Assembly: GCA_902491915.1 (NCBI GenBank)
Contig: CABUJL010000014.1
Location: forward strand, 1 to 26,354
Length of the DNA: 26,354 nucleotides
Reading direction: 5' to 3'
From: an uncultured Collinsella sp.
GTDB taxonomy: Bacteria; Actinomycetota; Coriobacteriia; Coriobacteriales; Coriobacteriaceae
Shown here in pieces: positions 7,021 to 15,395 of this stretch. Position numbers and translations under genes: made by a program. Under the pieces are notes generated by a model, which saw nothing but the letters and a program-made list of their open reading frames with translations, was not told where the DNA came from and searched no databases. How positions within the stretch are numbered: the first letter of the stretch is position 1; each line of letters begins with the position of its first letter.

Positions 7021-9546
7021 GCCCTTGGGCTTGCTGGCGTAGAACTTCTTCTTTTTGGACTTGCCGTTGCCGGCCTGCGTGGGCGCGGGCGCTGCTGCAC
7101 GAGGCTTGCGCGCCTCGGGGTTGCGCAGCTCCTCGGTTCGCTCGGCAATCTCCTCGGCGCTAAAGCCGACCTCGGCCATGGCGTCCTCGATGGGCAGTCG
7201 GCGCACGATATAGCAGTGGTGCACCTTCTGGTTGCGCGCGAAGTCCTCGGGGATGGTCTGTGCCGTAATGTCCTCCAGCACGACGCCCGCGCGCGCGAGC
7301 TTGCGCGTTTCGGGGCGGAAGCCGCGCAGGTTGCAGCTAAAGATGGCATGTCCGCCCTGTGCAAGCAGGCGAGATACGCCGGCCAAAAGCTCAACATGGT
7401 CGCGCTGGACATCCCAGGTGCGGCGGCCCATCTTGGACGAGTTCGAGAACGTGGGCGGGTCGACAAAGATCAAGTCCCAGCGGTTGCGCGTCTGGCGCTG
7501 GTCGCGAATCCAGGCGAGCACGTCGTCGCGCACAAAATGATGCTGCGGACCAACAAAGCCGTTCTGGCGCATATTGCGCTCGGCCCAGTCCAGGTAGGTG
7601 TTGGAAAGGTCGACTGTCACGGTTTCCTCGACGCCGCCGTCGGCCGCGTAGCAGGTGGCAGTGCCGGTGTAGGCAAACAGGTTGAGGAAGCGGCGCGCCT
7701 GCTTGGCGTGCTCGCGCACCAGGTTGCGCGTGACGCGATGATCCAGGAAGATGCCCACATCCAGGTAGTCGTCAAAGTTGACGGCAAAGGTGAGCCCGCC
7801 TTCTTCGATGAGCGGCAGACGCCGGCGCGCGATGTTGGCGCGCTCGCCCGATCCGCCCTTGCCGGCGCCCTGCTTGCCGTACTGCGAGCCGCCACGCGAA
7901 CGCATGCGGGCCTTGGCGTGCACATGCTCGGCCGGAACATCAAGGATGCGCGGCGCGATGGCCAAGATGTCGAGCATGCGGGCCTGGGCCAGCGCGGGGT
8001 CGATGGTCTTGGGCGCGGCGTATTCGGCGATGACGAGCCAGCGGCCCGGCGTCTGCGGGCAACCCTCGTACAGGTCGATGGCAGCGGAGTAGTCGGGCAG
8101 GTCGGCATCGTAGACGCGATAGCAGCTCACGCCCTCGCGCTTGGCCCACTTGCGGCGCAGACGGGCATTCTTGCGCAGGCGGTTGGCGAACTGCTCGGAC
8201 TCCGGGATGAGCACGGGCAGCGGCTTGCCGTCGCCCAAGTCGAGCGTGGCGGCAGGTTCGGGCATGGAGGAAGCGGCGGCTTCGTCGTTGGCTTCGTTGG
8301 CATCCGCAACCTCGGCCTCGGCATCCGCGCTGGTCGCAGCCTCAAACGCTGCAGCGGCGTGGTCGAGTGAGGGCCAAACCTCAAGAGCCGCCTCCTCGTT
8401 ATTGGGCATGACGGCGATCGAGCGCTCGGGCTCGGCGTGGAGCGCGCGGGCCAGCAAGCCGTCGCGGGTGAGAGCGGCGACCGGCGCCGAAGCGAGTTCG
8501 GGGGCGCGGCGCAGCTCGCCGATGAGCGTCATGGCATCGTGCATGAGCGAAAGCGGGGTCTCGGTCGTGTCCGCGACCAGGGCGGCACCGGCGACGGCGC
8601 CCGCATGGTCCAGCACGGTGGCGGGCTTGGCGGCACAAAAGTCGACAAAACGCTTGTAGCCGGCGCACTTGACCATGCGCTCGGCAGTCTTGCGGGCGGC
8701 GGGGTCGATGTCTACGGCCACGATGCGCGCCTGGCGCTCGCGCGCTGCCGCCTCGCGCTCGCGCGCCTCGGCAAGCAGCTGCTCCCACAGGACAGCGTCG
8801 TGCAGCTGCCAGCCCTCAAAGCCCCAGCGCTCGCGTGCGGCGCCCGGGGCGCGGTCGGTCAGAATGTTCACGGCCTCCAGCAGCAGACCGCCGCCGGCGC
8901 ACGAGGCATCGATCAGCGTGGGAAGGGCTTCGTTTTCGTAATCGTCGGCCGTCAGCTCGCGCTCGCATAGTGCGGTCCAGCCGACCTGCGCCAGCACCAG
9001 GGCGGCGTAGTCGGGGCGCAACACGTGTGCGCCCTCGCCGGCACGAGTCGCAGCGGGCGGCAGACGCTTGAACAGCGGGTCGCCCGAAAGGTCCAGGCTG
9101 ATGCTCGCGCGACGCTGACGCAGCGAAAGCAGTAGGTGAACATCGGGGTCGGCGGCATCGACGTCGGCACGACGTCCCGTGGTCTCGGCCAGGCGGTCGC
9201 ACAGCGCGTCTTTGGCGCGCAGGGCCGAGAAGCGCGTGTTGCGCAGCTGCTCGGTCACGCCGCGGGCGGTGATGGCGATGGTGGCGCCGGGGCGGACGAT
9301 GCTCTCCCAGGCGATGTCGTAAACGCTATCGTACAGTTCATCGGCATCCTGCGCCTCAAAGCGCCCGAGTACCACGAACACACGGCTCGCCAGGCGCGAC
9401 CACAGACAGGCGCGGTAGCCTTCTTCGAGCTCGCCCTCAAATGTAGCGCGGCCCTTCAGCCGGCGAACATGCGAAAGCCCGAGGCGTTTAAGCTCATCGG
9501 CGAGTGCGGACTCAAAGCCCTCGGGGCAGCTTGCGTAAAATTCCAT
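7015..9546 (-). CDS. rlmKL: RlmKL-type fused 23S rRNA methyltransferase (RlmL half degenerate)
   Basis: 843 aa, ATG with AGAGAGGT upstream. Layout as in gamma-proteobacterial RlmKL: THUMP-containing N-terminus (1-160), first methyltransferase domain (about 165-400), an Ala/Glu-rich linker (about 395-440), and the RlmK domain (about 450-810), ending in a lysine-rich tail. The RlmK half keeps FLNLFAYTGT, VDLSNTYLDWAERN and VDPPTFSNS (D696-P-P), fitting N7-methylation of 23S G2069 (E. coli numbering). The RlmL half does not: the SAM loop reads DASCAGGG (from D213) instead of DPMCGSGT, and where NPPYGER should be there is ADTTETP (about 325-331). The order and spacing are otherwise kept, so this is family-wide or lineage decay, not a frameshift. 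The first half may serve only for RNA binding. Confidence 0.9.
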   Translation of the reverse strand: MEFYASCPEGFESALADELKRLGLSHVRRLKGRATFEGELEEGYRACLWSRLASRVFVVLGRFEAQDADELYDSVYDIAWESIVRPGATIAITARGVTEQLRNTRFSALRAKDALCDRLAETTGRRADVDAADPDVHLLLSLRQRRASISLDLSGDPLFKRLPPAATRAGEGAHVLRPDYAALVLAQVGWTALCERELTADDYENEALPTLIDASCAGGGLLLEAVNILTDRAPGAARERWGFEGWQLHDAVLWEQLLAEAREREAAARERQARIVAVDIDPAARKTAERMVKCAGYKRFVDFCAAKPATVLDHAGAVAGAALVADTTETPLSLMHDAMTLIGELRRAPELASAPVAALTRDGLLARALHAEPERSIAVMPNNEEAALEVWPSLDHAAAAFEAATSADAEAEVADANEANDEAAASSMPEPAATLDLGDGKPLPVLIPESEQFANRLRKNARLRRKWAKREGVSCYRVYDADLPDYSAAIDLYEGCPQTPGRWLVIAEYAAPKTIDPALAQARMLDILAIAPRILDVPAEHVHAKARMRSRGGSQYGKQGAGKGGSGERANIARRRLPLIEEGGLTFAVNFDDYLDVGIFLDHRVTRNLVREHAKQARRFLNLFAYTGTATCYAADGGVEETVTVDLSNTYLDWAERNMRQNGFVGPQHHFVRDDVLAWIRDQRQTRNRWDLIFVDPPTFSNSSKMGRRTWDVQRDHVELLAGVSRLLAQGGHAIFSCNLRGFRPETRKLARAGVVLEDITAQTIPEDFARNQKVHHCYIVRRLPIEDAMAEVGFSAEEIAERTEELRNPEARKPRAAAPAPTQAGNGKSKKKKFYASKPKGK

Positions 9547-9621
9547 GGGTGACCTCTCTGGTTGCGTCGCTCCATTATATGATGGATGCTTCGTTTGCCC
9601 TTATCCTCGAAAGGAACTCAT

Positions 9622-10449
9622 ATGATTGATGCGTGTCTCAAACCCGCTGTGCTCTTTTTTGACGTGGACGGCACGCTGACGTCGTTCGATCCCGACGATA
9701 TGACCGATAAGGACTTTTCGGCGGTTCGCCCCTCGCAGGCGGTGATCGAGGCGTTTCATCGTCTGCGCGACGCAGGGCACAAGGCGTTTATCTGCACGGG
9801 TCGTCCCTTGTGGCTGATTGCCGATGGCCTGCGTGCTTTGGAGCCTGCGGGTGTCGTTGCCATGGCGGGCGCCACGCTCGAGGTCGAGGGTCGCGTGGTG
9901 CATGAGGACTGCTTTGACGAGGACGTTATCGAGGAGCTTGCGCGCCGTATGGCCGCGGCGGGGATTGAGGCCTTTTTCGAGACCAACGTGGCTACTTTTG
10001 CCCTGGAACCCGCGGGCGTTGAGCAGTCGTCTCTGATCGGCACTTCTGTGGTGCACAGCACCGAGGAAATGCGCGTCGACGATAGTCTGCACGTGGGCAA
10101 GGTATGCCTCAATGTGCCCAGTTTGGCTCGCGTAGCCAATGATGACGGCTTTATCGATCGCGAGTTTGAGCTGTGCAACACCGGTGGTCAGAATCGCGAG
10201 CTGAGTCCCAAGGGCATTGACAAGGGCGTGGGCGTGGCGCGAGCGCTGGCGTATCTGGGCCGCACTGGCAACGCGCGCACCTTTGGCTTTGGTGATTCGG
10301 GTAACGACCTGGGCATGCTCGCCGCTGTCGAGACGGCCGTGGCCATGGGCAACGCTATGCCCGAGGTCAAGGCGGTCGCCGACTACGTGACCGACGATGT
10401 CGCACACGACGGTACCGTCACAGCGATGCAGCATTTCGGCCTCATCTAA
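9622..10449 (+). CDS. Cof-type HAD-superfamily phosphatase
   Basis: 275 aa. ATG 9622 chosen for the AAAGGA site about 9 nt upstream. Motif I FFDVDGTL with nucleophile D14 and acid D16, a large C2 cap (about 85-195), and motif IV GDSGNDLGML (224-233) binding Mg2+. MGNAMPEVKAVADYVT is the typical Cof C-terminal stretch. Such enzymes dephosphorylate sugar phosphates, FMN or pyridoxal-phosphate-like compounds; the substrate is not predictable. It is divergent from rlmKL across 75 bp; a small dyad (TCCAT/ATGGA, about 9571-9586) lies in the shared promoter region. Confidence 0.9.
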   Translation: MIDACLKPAVLFFDVDGTLTSFDPDDMTDKDFSAVRPSQAVIEAFHRLRDAGHKAFICTGRPLWLIADGLRALEPAGVVAMAGATLEVEGRVVHEDCFDEDVIEELARRMAAAGIEAFFETNVATFALEPAGVEQSSLIGTSVVHSTEEMRVDDSLHVGKVCLNVPSLARVANDDGFIDREFELCNTGGQNRELSPKGIDKGVGVARALAYLGRTGNARTFGFGDSGNDLGMLAAVETAVAMGNAMPEVKAVADYVTDDVAHDGTVTAMQHFGLI

Positions 10450-10642
10450 TGAATCCCGCGTTCTGACGTTTGCTCAAACTGCGACTCTTCGCTTTTGCAT
10501 GCTCAATCGATTTATCAATCCAAACACTGAGGTGTTTATACCGTTCGCCGAGAAGATAAAAAACCGCAGCTCACGCCTTGATAAACGTAGGTAAAGTGTT
10601 TAGCAGTTTAACGCCCATGTGCAAGCGAAAGGAATCAGGCAG

Positions 10643-11347
10643 ATGGCAATCAAGGTGTTCGCTGACGGTGCAAACCTCGAGGGCATGCTCGACATGTACG
10701 AGAACGGCAACGTTCAGGGTTTCACGACCAACCCGTCCCTTATGAAGAAGGGCGGCGTGACGGATTACCGCGCGTTTGCCAAGGAGGTCCTGACCCACAT
10801 CACCGATGTGTCCGTCTCGTTTGAGGTCTTTGCCGATGACGTCGAGACCATGGAGGTCGAGGCGCGCGAGATCGCTACCTGGGCCGAGAACGTCTACGTC
10901 AAGATTCCGTGCGTGACCACCAAGGGCGAGTCCACCGCCGAGCTGGTCCGCAAGCTTTCCGCCGACGGCATCAAGGTCAACGTCACTACTATCTTTACGC
11001 CTACGCAGGTCGATGAGATGGTCGAGGCCGTTGACACCGAGACGCCGTCCATCATCTCGCTCTTTGCCGGCCGCATCGCCGATACCGGCGTCGACCCCAT
11101 TCCGTTTATGACGGAGTCGGTCAAGAAGGCCGCCGCCAAGCCCAACTGTGAGGTCCTGTGGGCGTCCACGCGCGAGCTCATCAACATTTACCAGGCCGAG
11201 GCCTGCGGTTGCCAGATCATCACGGTGCCCAACAGCATCCTGGCCAAGCGCAAGAACATCGGTCGCGACCCGTACGAGGTCTCGCTCGACACCGTGCGCG
11301 GCTTTGCCAAGGATATCGCCGCTTTGGGCTTCCATATCCTGCCGTAG
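10643..11347 (+). CDS. Transaldolase / fructose-6-phosphate aldolase-family protein
   Basis: 234 aa; ATG 10643 with AAAGGAA 9-13 nt upstream. It is the short single-domain form (about 215-235 aa) of the class I aldolase TIM barrel. Key segments: GFTTNPSLM (26-34), VYVKIPC with the probable Schiff-base Lys87, NVTTIFT, SLFAGRIADTG, and EVLWASTRE. It acts in the cytosol on dihydroxyacetone or sugar phosphates, either as transaldolase in the pentose-phosphate pathway or as an aldolase; the sequence alone does not decide. The gene stands alone. The 193-bp upstream gap holds only a weak 6-bp hairpin (10522-10537) and no clear promoter. Its last 19 bases recur 155 bp downstream (see repeat). Confidence 0.9.
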   Translation: MAIKVFADGANLEGMLDMYENGNVQGFTTNPSLMKKGGVTDYRAFAKEVLTHITDVSVSFEVFADDVETMEVEAREIATWAENVYVKIPCVTTKGESTAELVRKLSADGIKVNVTTIFTPTQVDEMVEAVDTETPSIISLFAGRIADTGVDPIPFMTESVKKAAAKPNCEVLWASTRELINIYQAEACGCQIITVPNSILAKRKNIGRDPYEVSLDTVRGFAKDIAALGFHILP

Positions 11348-11500
11348 CGCGAACACTGACTACGCCGCGGGCTGCTCGCCCCGGCTTTCCTTTCCCTATC
11401 GCTCACGCGCTTCGCGGGGGTCGCGCTAGGCAAAGGAAAGGCCGGGGCTGCCGGCACGAGCTTGCCAGCAAGTTGGCGCTTGGCTTCCATATCCTGCCGT
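11327..11500 (+). repeat. 19-bp direct repeat of the aldolase gene 3' end
   Basis: GGCTTCCATATCCTGCCGT occurs at 11327-11345 (codons for the C-terminal residues of the aldolase, up to the T of its stop codon) and again at 11482-11500, with looser similarity extending further left. The 136 bp between the copies hold a GC-rich hairpin. This looks like a partial duplication or an insertion that copied its target. Confidence 0.75.
11378..11448. repeat. GC-rich imperfect hairpin inside the duplicated segment
   Basis: GCCCCGGC (11378-11385) pairs with GCCGGGGC (11441-11448), and the stem continues inward with TTTCCTTT against AAAGGAAA after a one-base bulge, about 16-17 bp in all. There is no T-run after it. 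The rest of the 380-bp gap (11348-11727) holds the 3'-end copy and the terminator at 11585; no credible gene was seen. Confidence 0.6.
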
Positions 11501-11584
11501 GGGCAAAGGTACCCCCGCCTGCGCCGTGCAAAATTGAGAGTATTCAGCAAGGTAAAGGCTTTTACCAGTTGGGTGAGGCACGGA

Positions 11585-11639
11585 ACGGCCCCCGTTTTGG
11601 CTCTGACGACGCTAAAACGGGGGCTGTTTTTTGCTTTTT
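11585..11639 (+). terminator. Intrinsic terminator of the aldolase gene
   Basis: A 17-bp stem with two G-U type pairs: ACGGCCCCCGTTTTGGC (11585-11601) and GCTAAAACGGGGGCTGT (11611-11627), 9-nt loop, followed by TTTTTTGCTTTTT. It sits about 240 nt after the stop codon, on the far side of the duplicated segment, as expected if that segment was inserted between gene and terminator. On the other strand it is about 90 nt downstream of the tex stop. Confidence 0.85.
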
Positions 11640-11727
11640 CGCCTCTGAGGGGCATCCGGAACGGTGGAATTTGCAGAATACTCGCGATTTTGCACGTCAC
11701 TACAGGGGGTACCCCTGCTTTGGCGGT

Positions 11728-13875
11728 TTACTTCCCCTGTACCATGGTGAGCGAGATCTTCTTGCGGTCGCGATCGACCTTTTCGACCCACACCTTGACC
11801 GTGTCACCGACGCGCACCACGTCGCTCGGGTGCTTGACAAAGCGGTTGGCCAGCTTGGAGATGTGTACGAGGCCGTCCTGGTGCACGCCCACGTCGACGA
11901 AGGCGCCAAAGTCCACAACGTTGCGCACCGTGCCCTTGAGTTCCATACCGGGCTCCAGGTCGTCGATGGAAAGCGCCGAGCGGCTAAAGACCACCTCGGG
12001 CGCGTCGTCACGCGGGTCGCGGCCGGGCTTCTTGAGCTCGTTGACGATGTCGATGAGCGTGAGGGTGCCGCAGTCCAGGTCGCTTGCCAGCGCCGAGATG
12101 CTGCCCAGACGGCGTTCAATGTCGGGCATGCCGCCACGGCTGAGCTCGCTGGCTTTAACGCCGGCGCGTTCAAGGACGGCCGTGGCTACCTCGTAGCTCT
12201 CGGGGTGGACGCTCGTCGCGTCGAGCGGGTTCTTACCGCCGCTGATGCGCAGGAAGCCCGCGGCGTTGAGATATGCCTTGGGCCCCAGCTTGGGGACCTT
12301 CTTAAGCTGGCGGCGATCGGTAAAGGCGCCGTTTTCCTCGCGGTAGGCCACGATGTTCTTGGCCACGCTCGGCGTAATGCCCGATACGTATCCCAGCAGG
12401 CTTGCGCTCGCGGTGTTGACGTCGACGCCCACGCGGTTAACGACGTCTTCCACCACGTGGCCCAGGGTGCGCGAAAGCTCGGCCTGGTCAAGGTCGTGCT
12501 GGTATTGGCCCACGCCGATGGACTGGGGCGGAATCTTGACGAGCTCTGCCAGCGGGTCCTGCAGGCGGCGGCCCAGGCTCATGGCGCCACGCACGGTGAC
12601 GTCCAGGTCGGGGTATTCCTGGCTGGCGAGCTCGGAAGCCGAGTACACCGATGCGCCGGCCTCGTTGACGATGGTGTATCGCAAGTTGGGCGCCTGCTCG
12701 GCAATGAACTCCGAGACGACTTCCTCGGTCTCGCGGCTGGCGGTGCCGTTGCCGATGACGATGGTGTTGACGCTGTCCTTCTTGACGAGGCGGGCGAGCT
12801 CGCGCTTGGTGCCGGCGACGTCGTGGCGCGGCTTGGTGGGGTAGACCACGCCGTGGTCGAGCAGCTTGCCGGTCTCGTCCATGACGGCGACCTTGCAGCC
12901 CGTGCGGTAGCCCGGGTCGAGCGCGAGCACGCGGGCGCCGCGCACGGGGCGTGCCGAGAGCAAGCCTTCGAGATTCTTGGCAAAGACGTTGATGGCCTCG
13001 GTCTGGGCGCGAACGGTGAGTTTGGCGCGGGCCTCGCGCTCCAGCGAGGGGGCCATGAGGCGCTTGTAGCCGTCGGCGATGGCGGCGTCAAAGACGGGCG
13101 CGAAGACGCCCTGGCGTCGGGGCCAACGGCTGCCGAGGCGTGCCGTGGCGGCGGCGCCGTCGACGTTCACGCGCACGCGGAGCTTGCCCTCGCGCTCACC
13201 GCGGTCGATAGCCAGCACGCGGTGGTTGGGTATACGGCGCAGCGGCTCATCATAGCTGTAGTACGGCTCGTAGGGGGTCTTCTCGGCGGGGTCGGTGGCC
13301 TCGACGACGATATCGGCGGTGTTTTGCGTAAAAGCGCGCAGGTCGGCGACGTTCTCCGGGTCCTCGGCTACCGTCTCGGCCACGATGTCCGCCGCGCCGG
13401 CGAGCGCCTTCTCCGGCGTGTCGAAGCCGGCTTCCTCGTTGACGTAGTCCGCGGCGGCGTCGAGCGCGTTGCCCTTGGCCGAGGCCTGCATGATGATCAT
13501 GTTGGCAAGCGGCTCCAGGCCTGCCTCGCGGGCCTTCTGTGCGCGGGTCATGCGCTTTTTGCGGTAGGGCTTGTAGAGGTCCTCGACACGCTGGAGCTGC
13601 GTGGCCTCGCGAATCTGCTGCTCGAGCTCGGGCGTGAGCTTGCCCTGGGCGTCGATGAGCAGAATGACGTCCTCTTTGCGCTGCTCAAGATTGCGCAGGT
13701 AGGACAGGCGCTCGTCGAGTGCGCGCAGGGCGACGTCGTCCATGCCGCCCGTGGCTTCCTTGCGGTAGCGCGAGATAAAGGGAATGGTGTTGCCCTCGTC
13801 GATGAGCTTGACGGCCGCCTCGATGTTGGCGGCCTTAAGGTTGAGCTCGCGGGCGAGCTGGGCGATAAGATCCAT
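11728..13875 (-). CDS. tex: Tex-family S1 RNA-binding protein
   Basis: 715 aa. ATG 13875 chosen because AAGGAG lies about 8 nt upstream and MDLIAQLARELNLK is a typical Tex start; an earlier in-frame start (13962) adds an unrelated stretch. Domains: helical Tex N-terminus with EGNTIPFISRYRKEATGGMDD (about 27-50), RNase H-like fold with ALDPGYRTG (about 318), helix-hairpin-helix pair (about 480-560; NTASASLLGYVSGI, LGPKAYLNAAGFLRI) and an S1 domain (about 640-712; GTVRNVVDFGAFVDVGVHQDGLVHIS). Tex is a cytoplasmic nucleic-acid-binding factor tied to transcription and ribosome functions. It is a monocistronic gene. Confidence 0.95.
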   Translation of the reverse strand: MDLIAQLARELNLKAANIEAAVKLIDEGNTIPFISRYRKEATGGMDDVALRALDERLSYLRNLEQRKEDVILLIDAQGKLTPELEQQIREATQLQRVEDLYKPYRKKRMTRAQKAREAGLEPLANMIIMQASAKGNALDAAADYVNEEAGFDTPEKALAGAADIVAETVAEDPENVADLRAFTQNTADIVVEATDPAEKTPYEPYYSYDEPLRRIPNHRVLAIDRGEREGKLRVRVNVDGAAATARLGSRWPRRQGVFAPVFDAAIADGYKRLMAPSLEREARAKLTVRAQTEAINVFAKNLEGLLSARPVRGARVLALDPGYRTGCKVAVMDETGKLLDHGVVYPTKPRHDVAGTKRELARLVKKDSVNTIVIGNGTASRETEEVVSEFIAEQAPNLRYTIVNEAGASVYSASELASQEYPDLDVTVRGAMSLGRRLQDPLAELVKIPPQSIGVGQYQHDLDQAELSRTLGHVVEDVVNRVGVDVNTASASLLGYVSGITPSVAKNIVAYREENGAFTDRRQLKKVPKLGPKAYLNAAGFLRISGGKNPLDATSVHPESYEVATAVLERAGVKASELSRGGMPDIERRLGSISALASDLDCGTLTLIDIVNELKKPGRDPRDDAPEVVFSRSALSIDDLEPGMELKGTVRNVVDFGAFVDVGVHQDGLVHISKLANRFVKHPSDVVRVGDTVKVWVEKVDRDRKKISLTMVQGK

Positions 13876-13956
13876 GGGACTCCTTGCGTTTAAGGTGCGT
13901 TTGCAGCACAGGGCTACCAAGGATACCACCCGTCCCAAAAGGCTGTTTTGGGGCCG

Positions 13957-14118
13957 CGCCACGAAAACGACCTATCTACTACGTTTGAACCGTATGGGTC
14001 GACCATCCCCCGGTTTTCAGAAAATACGCAAGCCGTCTACCTGCGCTTTTGATTTTAGGAAATATGGTATGTTTGAGGGTGATTGGCTAAACGTAGTAGA
14101 TAGGCCCATTTCGTGGCG
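13957..14118. repeat. 162-bp element bounded by 30-bp inverted repeats
   Basis: Arms 13957-13986 and 14089-14118 are inverted copies matching at 27 of 30 positions; the outer CGCCACGAAA and inner CCTATCTACTACGTTT parts match perfectly, and the three differences lie together in the middle. The 102-bp interior is more AT-rich and contains no ORF. The size and ends fit a miniature inverted-repeat element or a large structured RNA. No target-site duplication is visible. The whole gap 13876-14285 (410 bp) holds this element, the terminator at 14184 and no gene. Confidence 0.7.
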
Positions 14119-14178
14119 AACGAATCGGGCTGAGGCGCAAAATGGCCCCTGCCTCAGAAAAATCGTCGGCAAGGTAGC

Positions 14179-14213
14179 AAAAGGCCCCGCGGGCAGGAGG
14201 CTGCTCGCGGGGC
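14179..14213 (-). terminator. Intrinsic terminator of the SDR-MFS-Gfo/Idh operon
   Basis: Read on the minus strand, GCCCCGCGAGCAG pairs with CTGCCCGCGGGGC (12 of 13 strict pairs plus one wobble) around a 4-nt loop, then CTTTTGC. It lies about 73 nt beyond the stop codon of the last gene of the operon. Confidence 0.7.
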
Positions 14214-14285
14214 GAAGAAGAGGGGCTTATTTGTGGCGGACCAAGGCGCTCAGCGGGGAGTTTGCCGCGGCCCGCTCTTAAGGCA

Positions 14286-15326
14286 TTACAGCTCGACGAG
14301 CTGGCCGGTCTCGGCGGCCTCCTTGATGGCGTTAAGCAGCGTGAGCGTCTTGACGTTATCGGCGGGGGTCACGACGGGCTCGACCTCGCGGCGGACAACC
14401 TTCACAAAGTGCTTGAGCTGCATCTTGTGTGGCAGTGCCGGGTCGACAGCCGGAATCTCCATCTGCAGCGGCTTGTGCCAGTTGGAGGCGCCGTCGTAGG
14501 AGAACTGGTGCAGGCGGGGCAGCGACAGGGCGCCCTTAGTGCCGCCGATAAAGTAGGCGTCGGCGTCGAAGGGGCGGTACTGCGGATCCTCGCGAGCGGT
14601 TGCCTCCCAGTTCCAGGGGCTGGCGGTGGCGTCGGAGATGGTCATGCTTGCGAGCGCGCCATCGGCAAAACGGACGTTGACCACGGCGGAGTCCTCGGTC
14701 TCAAAACCGCGGGCGGCGCTGGACTGCATACCCTGGACGGCAACGGGCTCGCCCAGCAGGTAGCGGAGCAGGTCGACGTCGTGAACCAGGTTGACCAGGA
14801 TCGGGCCGGCACCCTTCTTGCGGCGCCACTCGACATCGAAATACTCATCGTTCTTATAGATCATGTAGTGAAAGCTCGACACGGTGAGCTTGCCCAGCTC
14901 GCCGGACTCGATGATCTCCTTGGCCTTGTTGACGAAGGGGTTGTGGCGACGGTGCTGACCCACGAGCACGGGCACGCCGGCGGTCTCGGCCTCGGCGGCG
15001 AAGGCCTGGGCATCTTCCAGGTCGTTGGAGATCGGCTTTTCGACCAACGGCACGATGTTGCGCTTCACAGCCTCGCGGGCAACGCCCAGGTGTAGGTCGT
15101 TGGGGGTGGCGATAATGACGGCCTCGGGCTTGACCTCGTCCATCATCTGAGCGGGATCGGTGTAAAACGGCACGCCGGCGGCCTCGGCCGTGGCGCGGGC
15201 GCCCTCAAAGGCGTCGGCGATGGCGACGAGCTCGGCCTCGGGCTCCTCGGTGACAAAGCGGATGTGGTTGCGGCCCATGGCGCCGGCGCCGATAACGGCA
15301 ATGCGGACGGGGTTGAGCTCAGACAT
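14286..15326 (-). CDS. Gfo/Idh/MocA-family oxidoreductase
   Basis: 346 aa; AAGGAGT precedes ATG 15326. N-terminal Rossmann fold with GAGAMG (13-18) for NAD(P), then ATPNDLH (73-79), EKPIS with catalytic-type Lys97, and GQHRRHNPF (123-131). The C-terminal substrate domain has NLVHDVDLLRYLLG with His182 and Asp183/185. Members oxidise or epimerise sugars, inositols and related cyclic polyols using NAD(P)H. It is the last gene of an operon after an SDR and an OFA-type transporter, so it likely performs one oxidation step on the imported compound. The substrate is not predictable. Confidence 0.9.
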   Translation of the reverse strand: MSELNPVRIAVIGAGAMGRNHIRFVTEEPEAELVAIADAFEGARATAEAAGVPFYTDPAQMMDEVKPEAVIIATPNDLHLGVAREAVKRNIVPLVEKPISNDLEDAQAFAAEAETAGVPVLVGQHRRHNPFVNKAKEIIESGELGKLTVSSFHYMIYKNDEYFDVEWRRKKGAGPILVNLVHDVDLLRYLLGEPVAVQGMQSSAARGFETEDSAVVNVRFADGALASMTISDATASPWNWEATAREDPQYRPFDADAYFIGGTKGALSLPRLHQFSYDGASNWHKPLQMEIPAVDPALPHKMQLKHFVKVVRREVEPVVTPADNVKTLTLLNAIKEAAETGQLVEL

Positions 15327-15356
15327 TTCGACTCCTTAATACTGGTGACCGGTGGA

Positions 15357-15387
15357 ATGCGACAAAGGGACTGTCCCTTTGTCGCAT
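15357..15387. repeat. CTGTCCCTTTGT-type palindrome, copy 2 (perfect)
   Basis: ATGCGACAAAGGGA, CTG, TCCCTTTGTCGCAT: a perfect 14-bp stem with 3-nt loop. It lies 9 nt past the transporter stop codon and 31 nt before the Gfo/Idh start, inside the operon. No T-run follows on either strand, so it is more likely an mRNA stability or spacing element, or a mobile repeat, than a terminator. Confidence 0.85.
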
Positions 15388-15395
15388 CGGTAAAA

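Noticed and set aside
10522..10537. AAACAC/GTGTTT hairpin after the HAD gene as terminator
   Set aside because: Only 6 AT-rich pairs and no T-run; too weak to call.
11188..11700. 170-codon - strand frame downstream of the aldolase
   Set aside because: Product arises from the antisense of the aldolase end, its duplicated copy and hairpins; no ribosome site or domain.
11158..13893. Open frame of about 900 codons on the + strand opposite tex
   Set aside because: Low-complexity Gly/Val/Asp-rich product without domains, no ribosome site; a shadow of tex caused by GC-rich codon use.
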